Assembly (NCBI GenBank): GCA_015485235.1
Contig: WFTX01000243.1
Coordinates: forward strand, 1 to 27,946
Direction: 5' to 3'
Length of the DNA stretch: 27,946 nt
Source: Nitrospirota bacterium
GTDB lineage: Bacteria; Nitrospirota; Thermodesulfovibrionia; Thermodesulfovibrionales; JdFR-85
A program made the translations under genes and the position numbers. The notes below the pieces were generated by a model that was not told where the DNA came from, did no database searches, and saw nothing but the letters and a program-made list of their open reading frames with translations. Positions 8,171 to 15,575 of this stretch are shown here, piece after piece (within the stretch, counting starts at the first letter, position 1; each line of letters begins with the position of its first letter).

Positions 8171-9083
8171 GAAGACAGAGAGCAGGTTTTTTTCAAGGCG
8201 GGATGTCCTCAAGGGGGCCTTTTACGGTCTTGCCTCTCTTGCAATACCCATCGGGAGTGCCGATGCCTCCGTCTGGGATGCCTTTTTCCAGAAGCATTTC
8301 AGGGAGATGAACAAGGATGAAGTAGGGGCTGTCATTGACAGGCTTGAGAAGGAATACTACAAGAAATTCGGCAAGAAATTCGATATCAAGACTACCGAGG
8401 CGATTCCCGGGACCCTCTTCGGATATGGTCTTGACCTTTCCCGGTGTATAGGTTGCAGGCGGTGTGTTTACGCCTGTGTGAGAGAGAACAACCAGTCAAG
8501 AGATCCCCAGATACACTGGATAACCGTTCTGAGGTTCAAACAGGGGAAAAAATGGGTGAATGACCTTGAAGAGGCTGAGAAGTATTACTATCCGGGTGAG
8601 GTCCCGGAAGAGGGTTATTTCTACATGCCCGTTCAGTGCCAGCAGTGTGAGAACCCTCCCTGTGTAAAGGTATGTCCCACTCAGGCGACATGGAAGGAGC
8701 CTGACGGGATAGTTGTTGTAGATTACAACTGGTGTATTGGCTGCAGGTACTGTATGGCAGCCTGTCCCTATGGAGCAAGACGCTTCAACTGGGGAGAGCC
8801 AAGGATCGCCAGAGAGGAACTGAACACAAATGTCCACTACCTGGGAAACAGGCCCCGCTATAAGGGAGTGGTCGAGAAATGTACTTTCTGTATCCAGAGG
8901 ACCCGTGGCAATCCCGGAAGATATCCCGCCTGTGTGGAGATCTGTCCTGTCGGTGCAAGGAAGTTCGGTAACCTCCTTGACCCCAAGAGCGAGATCAGAT
9001 ATATCATAGAGAACAAGCGGGTCTTCCGGCTCAAGGAGGACCTTAATACTCAACCAAAGTTCTTTTATTTCTTTGCAACATAA
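8154..9083 (+). CDS. Tat-exported 4x[4Fe-4S] protein, DsrO/HybA-like
   Basis: The 309 aa protein begins with a twin-arginine motif (FFSRRDVLKG) and an Ala-rich cleavage region (GSADAS). An N-terminal extension of about 60 residues precedes the first cluster group. The four Cys groups are CIGCRRCVYAC, CQQCENPPCVKVCP, CIGCRYCMAACP, and CTFC followed by CVEICP. It should sit on the periplasmic side and pair with the NrfD protein encoded 11 bases downstream. It is similar to but clearly distinct from the FeS protein at 2967-3737 (different extension and linkers), so the two are paralogues, not a recent duplication. Confidence 0.92.
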   Translation: MKREDKKTESRFFSRRDVLKGAFYGLASLAIPIGSADASVWDAFFQKHFREMNKDEVGAVIDRLEKEYYKKFGKKFDIKTTEAIPGTLFGYGLDLSRCIGCRRCVYACVRENNQSRDPQIHWITVLRFKQGKKWVNDLEEAEKYYYPGEVPEEGYFYMPVQCQQCENPPCVKVCPTQATWKEPDGIVVVDYNWCIGCRYCMAACPYGARRFNWGEPRIAREELNTNVHYLGNRPRYKGVVEKCTFCIQRTRGNPGRYPACVEICPVGARKFGNLLDPKSEIRYIIENKRVFRLKEDLNTQPKFFYFFAT

Positions 9084-9094
9084 AGGAGATAGAA

Positions 9095-10336
9095 ATGTTT
9101 TTTCTTAATCCCTTCATAAACTTCTTCAGGGTCCTTAAACAGGTAGTGAAAGGAGGAACGTGGTACTATGCCTGGATAGGCTTCCTCTCCTTCTTCATAC
9201 TGATAGGTGTGGCTGCATACCTGAAACAGCTTAACCATGGCCTGATAGAGACGGCAATGCGCGACCAGGTATCGTGGGGGTTCTATATAGCCAACTTCAC
9301 CTTCCTTGTCGGGGTGGCTGCTGCCGCTGTCTACCTCGTTGTTCCAGCCTATGTCTACAACTTCAAACCCATAAAGGAGGTCGTTCTTTTCGGGGAACTC
9401 CTTGCTGCTACAGCCATCATAATGTGTGTACTCTTCATCATGGTTGACCTTGGAAGGCCTGAGAGGGTCTGGCATATCCTCCCTGTCATAGGGAAGATGC
9501 ATTTCCCGGCCTCCCTGCTTGCATGGGATGTACTGGTCCTGAACGGGTACCTTGCAATAAATCTCTTCATACCCTTTTACGGCCTCTACAAGCTCGCCCA
9601 TGGCAAGGAGTATAACATGCAGATCATAAAACCATTGATCATAATATCGATCCCCTGGGCGATCAGCATACATACGGTCACGGCTTTCCTTTACAACGGA
9701 CTTCCTTCAAGGCCCTTCTGGAATGCAGCGGTCCTTGCACCCCGTTTTATCGCCTCTGCACTCTGCTCCGGTCCTGCCCTGATGCTCATAATCTTTCAGC
9801 TGGTTCGGAAGATCTACAAACTCGATATAGAAAACAAGGCAATCTTCAAGATAGCCGAGTTGATCGCATATGCAATGGCGGTCAACCTGTTTCTTTTCAT
9901 GGCTGAGTTCTTCAAGGAGTTTTACTCCAACAGTATTCATCTGGCGCCGATGAAATACCTCTATTTCGGACTTCACGGCCATTACAACCTTGTCCCCTGG
10001 ATGTGGGCCTCCCTCTTCTTCAACCTGACCGCCTTTGTCCTCTTCCTGCTCCCGAAGACGCGGGAGCACTTCTTCAGCCTTAACCTTGCCTGTGTTCTGG
10101 TCATTGCTGGTGTCTATATTGAGAAGGGGATGGGCCTTGTGGTCCCGGGTTTCATACCCGGAACGCTCGGGGAGATTTATGAGTATTCACCTACCATGGT
10201 GGAAAGGACTATAACTGTGGGTATCTGGGCTCTCGGAGCCCTTATCTATACGATATTCCTGAAGTTCATGATCCCTATCTACAAGGGCGAACTCAGGTTC
10301 GTCTCAAGGGTAAAAGAACAGCCCGACCAGACATGA
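9095..10336 (+). CDS. NrfD-family membrane protein, DsrP/HmeB-like
   Basis: The 413 aa protein has about ten membrane segments. The region MRDQVSWGFYIANFTFLVG and the later VDLGRPERVWHILP resemble what I know of DsrP of the DsrMKJOP membrane complex more than PsrC; this comes from memory of the family, not from a search. It would exchange electrons with menaquinone and pass them to or from the FeS protein upstream. AAGGAG lies before the ATG. It is the last gene of the Rieske/cytochrome b operon before a 116-base gap. There is no dsrMKJ or dsrAB in the window, so a sulfite-reduction role cannot be claimed. Confidence 0.88.
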   Translation: MFFLNPFINFFRVLKQVVKGGTWYYAWIGFLSFFILIGVAAYLKQLNHGLIETAMRDQVSWGFYIANFTFLVGVAAAAVYLVVPAYVYNFKPIKEVVLFGELLAATAIIMCVLFIMVDLGRPERVWHILPVIGKMHFPASLLAWDVLVLNGYLAINLFIPFYGLYKLAHGKEYNMQIIKPLIIISIPWAISIHTVTAFLYNGLPSRPFWNAAVLAPRFIASALCSGPALMLIIFQLVRKIYKLDIENKAIFKIAELIAYAMAVNLFLFMAEFFKEFYSNSIHLAPMKYLYFGLHGHYNLVPWMWASLFFNLTAFVLFLLPKTREHFFSLNLACVLVIAGVYIEKGMGLVVPGFIPGTLGEIYEYSPTMVERTITVGIWALGALIYTIFLKFMIPIYKGELRFVSRVKEQPDQT

Positions 10337-10452
10337 CCTTTTGTTATTGATCAATCTATTTATCACCTGATCTCAACCTTGATTTCAGCCTGTCTTTTCT
10401 CTGCATTATAAAGGTGAAGACTTTTCCTGCCTTCTTGATATAAAATCAATAG

Positions 10453-10992
10453 ATGCCCCTTGATGCCTATCATAGAGACCTGGCAGCCACCTACAGGCTT
10501 CTGGCGACACTCTTTCTGAAGGAACCCGACGTGGAGTTGCTCCTTGAACTCTCGGAAGGCCTTGATGTCGGGATATCCGACTCGGCTGATAAGATTGCAG
10601 AGGACTTTACCAGTCTGTTTTACGGGCTTGCCGATCCGGTCTATCCCTTTGAATCTTTCTACACTGAATCAGGGAAGTCCATCGGGGGGCCTGAAGGAGC
10701 AGTTGCCGATGATCTGCAGAGGTGCTATGCGAGGGCCGGCCTTGTGATTGACCAAGACAGGGGAATCCCCCCTGACCATATCGGGATTGAGTTGCTCTTT
10801 GTGAGTTACCTGATTGAAAACGTGATGATTGATGAGCTTAGGGACTTCTTCGAAAGACATATAATAAACTGGGTGCCCCGGTTCCTTGATGAGATGGAGA
10901 AAAAGGCCGGGACTGGCTTTTATCGGGAGATAGCCAGGATTACAAAGGAATGTCTTCTTACTGACTATGGGGAACTTAATGGCCGGGGATGA
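10453..10992 (+). CDS. TorD/DmsD-family chaperone
   Basis: The 179 aa protein is the size of TorD/NarJ-type chaperones and shows the family's PDHIGIELLFVSYL segment (about residues 104-117) and an all-helical composition. These chaperones hold Tat-exported redox subunits until cofactors are inserted, normally molybdopterin enzymes. No such enzyme is in the window, so the client may be one of the Tat FeS proteins nearby or a distant molybdoenzyme. No good ribosome site precedes the ATG; TATAAAAT at 10439-10446 lies six bases before it, so a leaderless message is possible. The 3' end overlaps atpZ. Confidence 0.8.
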   Translation: MPLDAYHRDLAATYRLLATLFLKEPDVELLLELSEGLDVGISDSADKIAEDFTSLFYGLADPVYPFESFYTESGKSIGGPEGAVADDLQRCYARAGLVIDQDRGIPPDHIGIELLFVSYLIENVMIDELRDFFERHIINWVPRFLDEMEKKAGTGFYREIARITKECLLTDYGELNGRG

Positions 10993-11212
10993 AGAGAGGG
11001 GTTTCTGGAAACAGTTGCTTGATGCAAGTACTGTCCCCCTGAACCTGGTTACTGCCACCTTTGTCGGTCTCGCCATAGGCTATGGGCTTGACAGCCTCTT
11101 CGGGACATCGCCCTGGCTTACGGTAGTCTTTCTCATTCTTGGCATAATCGCAGGGTTCAGGGAACTCTTCAGATACGCAAGAAAGCAGGAAAAAGATGAT
11201 AAAAAGAGTTAG
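10979..11212 (+). CDS. atpZ: AtpZ/AtpI-family small membrane protein
   Basis: The protein is 77 aa with two membrane segments, VPLNLVTATFVGLAIGYGLD and WLTVVFLILGIIAGF, and a charged C-terminus, the pattern of AtpZ, which accompanies F-type ATP synthase genes. ATG 10979 is preferred because GGGGA lies about five bases upstream; an upstream ATG at 10967 would add four residues and lacks a ribosome site. It overlaps the chaperone end by 14 bases and the next gene by 17 bases. The other ATP synthase genes are absent here. Confidence 0.75.
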   Translation: MAGDEERGFWKQLLDASTVPLNLVTATFVGLAIGYGLDSLFGTSPWLTVVFLILGIIAGFRELFRYARKQEKDDKKS

Positions 11213-11549
11213 CAGACAGGCGTTGATAACCCTGGGGGTGCTGGGAGGACTCTCGGCTTTCATTGACTGGAAGCGGCTTCCTCTGAGCATCATAATAGGA
11301 GGGCTTCTTGCCCTTGCAAACTTCAGGGGACTTCACTGGGGAGTGACAGGGCTTTTCAGTTCTGAAGAGGCTTCCGAGTCCAGGGGGAAGCTCGTTTTCT
11401 TCAGTGTCTTCAGACTCCTGATCCTCTTTGCCCTCCTGGCATTGCTTCTCTACCTCAGGCTGGTGAATGTCATCGGGATACTGGCAGGGTTGACAGTGGT
11501 CTTTTTCTTTATTGTTATTGAAGGTTTCCGTGAAGCAAAGAAACTCTGA
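11196..11549 (+). CDS. ATP synthase subunit I-like protein
   Basis: The 117 aa protein has four predicted membrane segments and the LSIIIGGLLALANFRGL and FFFIVIEGF marks of the AtpI/ATP synthase I chain family, which helps assemble the c-ring. It overlaps atpZ, as is usual for this pair. Unusually no atpB, atpE or other subunit gene follows; the next gene is on the other strand. Either the F0 genes lie elsewhere or the pair was separated by rearrangement. Confidence 0.75.
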   Translation: MIKRVSRQALITLGVLGGLSAFIDWKRLPLSIIIGGLLALANFRGLHWGVTGLFSSEEASESRGKLVFFSVFRLLILFALLALLLYLRLVNVIGILAGLTVVFFFIVIEGFREAKKL

Positions 11550-11567
11550 CAATAAACCAGAAAATAA

Positions 11568-11601
11568 GCAAAGGTGAAGGGCCCTGTCTCTTCACCTTTG
11601 C
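11568..11601 (-). terminator. Strong hairpin between convergent genes
   Basis: GCAAAGGTGAAG (11568-11579) is perfectly complementary to CTTCACCTTTGC (11590-11601), a 12-pair stem with a ten-base loop. On the minus strand it is followed by TTATTTTC, so it most likely ends the selenoprotein message. It may also end the atpI-side message, although the plus side lacks a clear T run. Confidence 0.7.
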
Positions 11602-11611
11602 CGGAAATCCT

Positions 11612-12070
11612 TTATCGTCCAAATTCCCTGTCTATCGCAGCCTTGATCTCGTTTATGGATTTGCCTTCCTTGTAAAGCTGGGTGGCCCTAAGGGCCTCCT
11701 GTTGACAGAGTACTCACCCTGCACCGTGCGTTTCCACAAAACAACTCAGAAGGCTCTTGTGATTGAAAGGCGGATCGTCACAGTAGCAGTAACAGTAAAC
11801 CTGATCAAGCACCTGAGGATTGGCCTGGGCGGCAGCATAGGCGGCCCTCACCATCCCGGTGAACTGGGACGGATCCATGACAGGTCTTGTTTCACCTCCC
11901 TTGACAGTGAAGGAATTTTTCTTGTCCTCCACCTTGCCGTTCGTCATCTTGCCACCAACCACGAGTGCAAGGCCTATTATCACAATCCCGGCGATTATGA
12001 AAAACCACCTGTTTGAGCTGCTGGAAGCCTTTTTCTCGGGCTGTCTGGCCTTTCCCTTTTTCTTTCCCAT
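11612..12070 (-). CDS. PCYCGC-type membrane-anchored protein, probable selenoprotein (in-frame TGA as Sec119)
   Basis: Read conventionally this is a 118 aa protein ending at TGA 11716-11714. Reading through gives 152 aa ending at TAA 11614-11612. The N-terminus is basic with one membrane segment (about residues 21-40). Then come VYCYCYC and HKSLLSCFVETHGAG, as in PCYCGC-motif (lipo)proteins. The TGA follows, then VLCQQEALRATQLYKEGKS and INEIKAAIDREFGR, which matches that family's C-terminus. In Bacillus-type members the segment reads HAS-x-CxxC, so the TGA replaces the first Cys of a CxxC, giving UxxC. A GC-rich hairpin lies at 11699-11681, its loop about 22 bases after the TGA, although the loop lacks the usual G. 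Function is unknown; metal or redox binding is likely. GAGGT lies before the ATG. Confidence 0.72.
11681..11699 (-). promoter_or_regulatory. Candidate bacterial SECIS hairpin
   Basis: In the minus-strand message GGAGGCCC pairs with GGGCCACC (one A-A mismatch) around a three-base UUA loop, starting 14 bases after the in-frame TGA. The spacing fits known bacterial SECIS elements, whose loops lie about 16-37 bases after the UGA. The loop sequence does not show the G usually found in its first two positions, so the call is tentative. Confidence 0.4.
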
Positions 12071-12142
12071 ACCTTACCTCGCTTCTTGTGGATTATCCAG
12101 TCTCCGGGGGACCTTGATGAGAGCACCCCCCCTCTGCCTGAA

Positions 12143-12172
12143 TGTATATTTCTATTGGAAATAATACTACAA
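12143..12172 (-). promoter_or_regulatory. Candidate promoter for the minus-strand selenoprotein gene
   Basis: On the minus strand TTGTAG (12172-12167) and TATACA (12148-12143) are 18 bases apart, about 70 bases upstream of the ATG at 12070. The match is moderate. Confidence 0.35.
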
Positions 12173-12237
12173 AAATGTGAAGAAAATGTGAAATCAGACA
12201 TGACTCCTGCAGTTTGTTGCAGGGCTCTTTGTTTTCA

Positions 12238-12266
12238 TTGCAAAAATAACCTGAAATCTGTTAAAT
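12238..12266 (+). promoter_or_regulatory. Candidate promoter of the aromatic amino acid operon
   Basis: TTGCAA (12238-12243) and TTAAAT (12261-12266) are separated by 17 bases, about 100 bases before the pheA ATG. A short hairpin, CCTGCA-6-TGCAGG (12206-12223), followed by GCTCTTTGTTTT, lies just upstream and may insulate it. No leader peptide rich in Phe, Tyr or Trp codons or T-box was found in the 298 bases between the divergent genes. Confidence 0.4.
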
Positions 12267-12368
12267 TCACAGTTCAGGAGAGCGTTGCCGGAGCACTTCC
12301 CGAGTATCGCTTCACCACTACCTGCAGGACTGTTACCAGGGGTGAGAACTCGCCGTACCAGAGAAGAG

Positions 12369-13463
12369 ATGGAAGAACTCAGCAAGTTAAGACAGGAGAT
12401 CGACAGGATTGATGAGGAGATACTCCGCCTTCTCAACAGGAGGGCGGAGGTGGTTCTCAGGGTTGCCGAGATAAAGCGGAAGACGGATGAGAAGTTCTAC
12501 GTCCCCCACAGGGAGCGGGAGATTATCGAACGGCTGAAGAAGCTGAACAGGGGACCCTTTCCCAATGACGCCCTGAGGATAATCTTCAGGGAGATCATCT
12601 CTGCCTCCCTTGCCCTGGAGGAACCTCTGAAGGTGGCCTGCCTCGGGCCCCTTGCCACTTTCACTCATCTTGCCGCACAGAGGCATTTCGGCTCATTTGC
12701 GAAGATAATACCGGTGGACAGCATAAAGGATGTCTTTGAGTCAGTGCTGGAGGGGACGGCTGAGTTCGGTGTTGTCCCCATAGAGAACTCCAATGAAGGT
12801 GTCGTGAGTTATACCCTTGACATGTTCATGGATGTTGACCTCAAGGTCTCTGCGGAGATTATGCTCGAGATCACCCACAACCTTCTGTCCAGGGACGGCG
12901 ATATAAGAAAGGTAAAGAGGATATACTCCCATCCCCAGGCCTTTGCACAGTGCAGGAACTGGCTTGAAAGAAACATGCCCGAGGTGGAGACGGTTGACAC
13001 CACCAGCACTGCCAAGGCCGCTGAACTTGCCGCAGACGATCCTGAGGGTGCTGCCATAGCAAGTGATCTTGCTGCCAAGATGTATGACCTGAAGTTCATA
13101 AAGAGGAGCATCGAGGACAACAAGAACAACTTCACAAGGTTTCTTGTGATCTCCGATGAGTATCCCCCTCCGTCAGGAAAGGACAAGACATCGATCATGC
13201 TTTCCATAAAGGACAAGCCGGGAGCCCTCTTCGAGGTTCTTACTCCCTTCTACAAGGAGAAGATAAACCTCACCAAGATAGAGTCCCGTCCATCGAAGAG
13301 AAAGGCATGGGAGTATATATTTTTCATTGATGTAGAGGGCCATATAGAGGAGAAAAAACTGAGAGAGGCGCTGAAGGCGATAGAGAAATACTGCATTTTT
13401 CTCAAGGTCCTCGGGTCCTATCCAAAGTCGGAAATAATGAACAAGGGAGTGGAGGAATTATGA
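12369..13463 (+). CDS. pheA: Bifunctional chorismate mutase/prephenate dehydratase
   Basis: This enzyme turns chorismate into prephenate and then phenylpyruvate. From ATG 12369 it is 364 aa, the usual length. The chorismate mutase domain is at about residues 1-85 (LRQEIDRIDEEILRLLNRR). The dehydratase domain at about 93-270 shows GPLATFTHLAA, VPIENSNEG and TRFLVIS. A C-terminal ACT domain at about 280-355 (KPGALFEVL, ESRPSK) implies feedback inhibition by Phe. An ATG at 12285 in the same frame would add 28 residues unlike the family; GAGAAGAG before 12369 supports the shorter form. The stop overlaps hisC by four bases. Confidence 0.95.
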   Translation: MEELSKLRQEIDRIDEEILRLLNRRAEVVLRVAEIKRKTDEKFYVPHREREIIERLKKLNRGPFPNDALRIIFREIISASLALEEPLKVACLGPLATFTHLAAQRHFGSFAKIIPVDSIKDVFESVLEGTAEFGVVPIENSNEGVVSYTLDMFMDVDLKVSAEIMLEITHNLLSRDGDIRKVKRIYSHPQAFAQCRNWLERNMPEVETVDTTSTAKAAELAADDPEGAAIASDLAAKMYDLKFIKRSIEDNKNNFTRFLVISDEYPPPSGKDKTSIMLSIKDKPGALFEVLTPFYKEKINLTKIESRPSKRKAWEYIFFIDVEGHIEEKKLREALKAIEKYCIFLKVLGSYPKSEIMNKGVEEL

Positions 13464-14545
13464 TAAAACCACCGGAGTACATTCAGACGATAAGCCCCTA
13501 CCAGCCGGGTAAGCCAGTTGAGGAACTGGAGAGGGAACTGGGCATAAAGGAGGCGGTCAAACTGGCTTCAAATGAAAACCCCCTTGGTCCTTCACCCAGG
13601 GCGGTTGAGGAGATAAAGAGACACCTGAACGGGCTGAACAGATACCCTGACGGGGGCGGGTACTACCTCAAGGAGAAACTCTCTGCAAGGCTTGGGGTAG
13701 GGCCTGATGAGATAATCCTCGGGAACGGTTCCAACGAACTCCTTGATATAGCCGTAAGGACCTTCATGACCAGGGATGATCATGCAGTAATGGCCTGGCC
13801 TTCCTTTGTGGTCTATCCCCTGGCAATCCAGTCCATAGGCGCTGAGGCGACACGGGTCTCCCTCATCGAGGGCAGGCATGACCTCCGGGGCATGGCAGAT
13901 GCAATCCGGGAGAACACAAAGATGATCTTTGTTGCCAATCCCAACAATCCCACAGGCACGATAAACCGGAAGGATGAGTTTAAAGAGCTTATGGACCGCG
14001 TAAACGACGACCTGCTGGTGATTGTGGACGAGGCATACTATGAGTATGTCATGGATCCTGAATACCCTGATACGATGGGATATTTCCGGGAGGGCAGAAA
14101 CCTTCTGATACTCAGAACCTTCTCAAAGGCCTACGGCCTTGCAGGGCTCAGGATAGGCTACGGCATCGGGAGGGCAGAACTCCTTGCCGAGATGAACAAG
14201 ATAAGGGAGCCCTTCAATACCAACAGCCTTGCCCAGGCGGCTGCCCTTGCCGCCCTTGATGACGATGAGCACCTGAGAAGGAGCATCGAGATCAACAACG
14301 AAGGGAAGATGTTCCTGTATCGCGAGTTCGGGAGACTGGGGCTTGAATACATCCCGACAGAGGCGAACTTCATTTTTATCCCGAAACTTCCCGTTCCGGC
14401 TCCGGAATTATATGACCGGCTTCTGAAACGGGGTGTTATAATCAGGCCTATGGGGCAGGAGGCGGTAAGAATAACGATAGGCCTTCCTGAAGAAAACAGG
14501 CGTCTCGTCGAGGCCCTTGAGGCTGAACTCGGGAAAGGAGCATGA
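13460..14545 (+). CDS. hisC: Histidinol-phosphate/aromatic aminotransferase, HisC family
   Basis: This 361 aa class I/II PLP aminotransferase shows SNENPLGPSP, NGSNELLD, ANPNNPTGT, DEAYYEY and the PLP-lysine region FSKAYGLAGLRIGYG, all typical of HisC. Its place between pheA and aroF, with a four-base overlap with pheA, suggests it also or mainly transaminates phenylpyruvate and 4-hydroxyphenylpyruvate (or prephenate). HisC-family enzymes can have such broad activity. Sequence alone does not separate the two roles, so the symbol names the family rather than a proven pathway. Confidence 0.88.
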   Translation: MIKPPEYIQTISPYQPGKPVEELERELGIKEAVKLASNENPLGPSPRAVEEIKRHLNGLNRYPDGGGYYLKEKLSARLGVGPDEIILGNGSNELLDIAVRTFMTRDDHAVMAWPSFVVYPLAIQSIGAEATRVSLIEGRHDLRGMADAIRENTKMIFVANPNNPTGTINRKDEFKELMDRVNDDLLVIVDEAYYEYVMDPEYPDTMGYFREGRNLLILRTFSKAYGLAGLRIGYGIGRAELLAEMNKIREPFNTNSLAQAAALAALDDDEHLRRSIEINNEGKMFLYREFGRLGLEYIPTEANFIFIPKLPVPAPELYDRLLKRGVIIRPMGQEAVRITIGLPEENRRLVEALEAELGKGA

Positions 14546-14546
14546 T

Positions 14547-15572
14547 ATGGACATTATCGTTTTGAAACCAGGCGCAACAGATGATGATTTACAGCATATA
14601 GTAGAGAAGCTCCAGAAGAAGGGGCTCGGGGTTCACATCTCCAAGGGGACGGAGAGGACGATTATTGGTGTGATAGGCGATACCTCCAGGGTCTCGGAGG
14701 ATGAGGAAAATGCGATCCGTGCCGTTCCGTCCGTAGAGAATGTGATGAGGATAATCAAGCCCTACCGGCTTGCGAGCAGGGAATTCCATGTAGAAGATAC
14801 TGTAATAGATGTTGGAGGCACACCCATCGGCGGCAAGAAGATCCAGGTGATGGCAGGCCCCTGCGCCGTTGAGAGCCGTGAGGTGGTTCTCGGGATTGCA
14901 GAGGCTGTCAGGTCCGGAGGAGCCACCTTCCTGAGGGGAGGCGCCTTCAAGCCGAGGACCTCGCCGTACTCATTTCAGGGACTTGGCGAGGAAGGACTTA
15001 AGATACTTGCCGAGGCACGGGAGAGAACGGGCCTGCCTGTCATAACCGAGGTGATGGATCCACGGGATGTGGAGGTGGTAAGCCGGTACTCGGACATAAT
15101 CCAGATAGGTGCAAGAAACATGCAGAACTTCAGGCTCCTCCTTGAGGTTGGTGAGGCGAGAAAGCCCGTTCTTCTCAAGAGGGGGCTTTCGGCGACCATA
15201 AAGGAATGGTTGATGGCTGCTGAATATATTATGTCAAGGGGCAACCATGAGGTGATGCTCTGTGAACGGGGGATCAGGACCTTTGAGACCGCCACCAGGA
15301 ACACCCTTGATCTCTCGGCGGTCCCGCTGCTTAAGCAGCTTACACACCTGCCCGTCGTGGTCGATCCCAGCCACGGTGTGGGCAAGTGGGACCTTGTCGT
15401 TCCAATGGCCCGGGCGGCAGTGGCCGCTGGAGCCGACGCCCTGATGGTCGAGGTCCATACGAATCCTGAAGAGGCCCTCTCCGACGGGGAGCAGTCCCTG
15501 AAGCCTGACCTTTTTGCCTTCATGATGGAGGAAATAAGGAAGGTCGCCTCTGCCGTGGGGAGAGAAGCCTGA
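14547..15572 (+). CDS. aroF: 3-deoxy-7-phosphoheptulonate (DAHP) synthase, type I-beta with N-terminal regulatory domain
   Basis: The enzyme condenses phosphoenolpyruvate and erythrose-4-phosphate in the first step of the shikimate pathway. The 341 aa protein has an N-terminal ferredoxin-like/ACT-like domain (about residues 1-70, MDIIVLKPGATDDDLQ), as in Thermotoga DAHP synthase, where it gives feedback control. The KDSA-like barrel follows, with GPCAVESRE, FLRGGAFKPRTSPYSFQG and VVDPSHGVGKWDLV. ATG 14547 follows AAAGGAG by six bases and starts one base after the hisC stop; a longer frame start at 14517 lies inside hisC and lacks support. Confidence 0.95.
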   Translation: MDIIVLKPGATDDDLQHIVEKLQKKGLGVHISKGTERTIIGVIGDTSRVSEDEENAIRAVPSVENVMRIIKPYRLASREFHVEDTVIDVGGTPIGGKKIQVMAGPCAVESREVVLGIAEAVRSGGATFLRGGAFKPRTSPYSFQGLGEEGLKILAEARERTGLPVITEVMDPRDVEVVSRYSDIIQIGARNMQNFRLLLEVGEARKPVLLKRGLSATIKEWLMAAEYIMSRGNHEVMLCERGIRTFETATRNTLDLSAVPLLKQLTHLPVVVDPSHGVGKWDLVVPMARAAVAAGADALMVEVHTNPEEALSDGEQSLKPDLFAFMMEEIRKVASAVGREA

Positions 15573-15575
15573 GGG

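Noticed and set aside
2967..9083. Recent duplication of the FeS/NrfD pair (2967-4986 and 8154-10336)
   Set aside because: The proteins share only family motifs; linkers, extensions and NrfD types differ, so these are old paralogues.
11714..11716. Reading the TGA as the true stop of the PCYCGC-type protein, or as a pseudogene lesion
   Set aside because: The same frame continues with family-like sequence to a TAA, no other lesion is present, and the TGA falls on a conserved Cys position; it stays possible until sel genes are checked.
11702..12016. Plus-strand open frame of 104 codons opposite the selenoprotein
   Set aside because: No ribosome site or recognisable domain; the minus-strand frame has a membrane segment and family motifs.
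12285..12368. 28-residue N-terminal extension of pheA
   Set aside because: The added residues do not resemble chorismate mutase, and a purine-rich ribosome site lies before ATG 12369.
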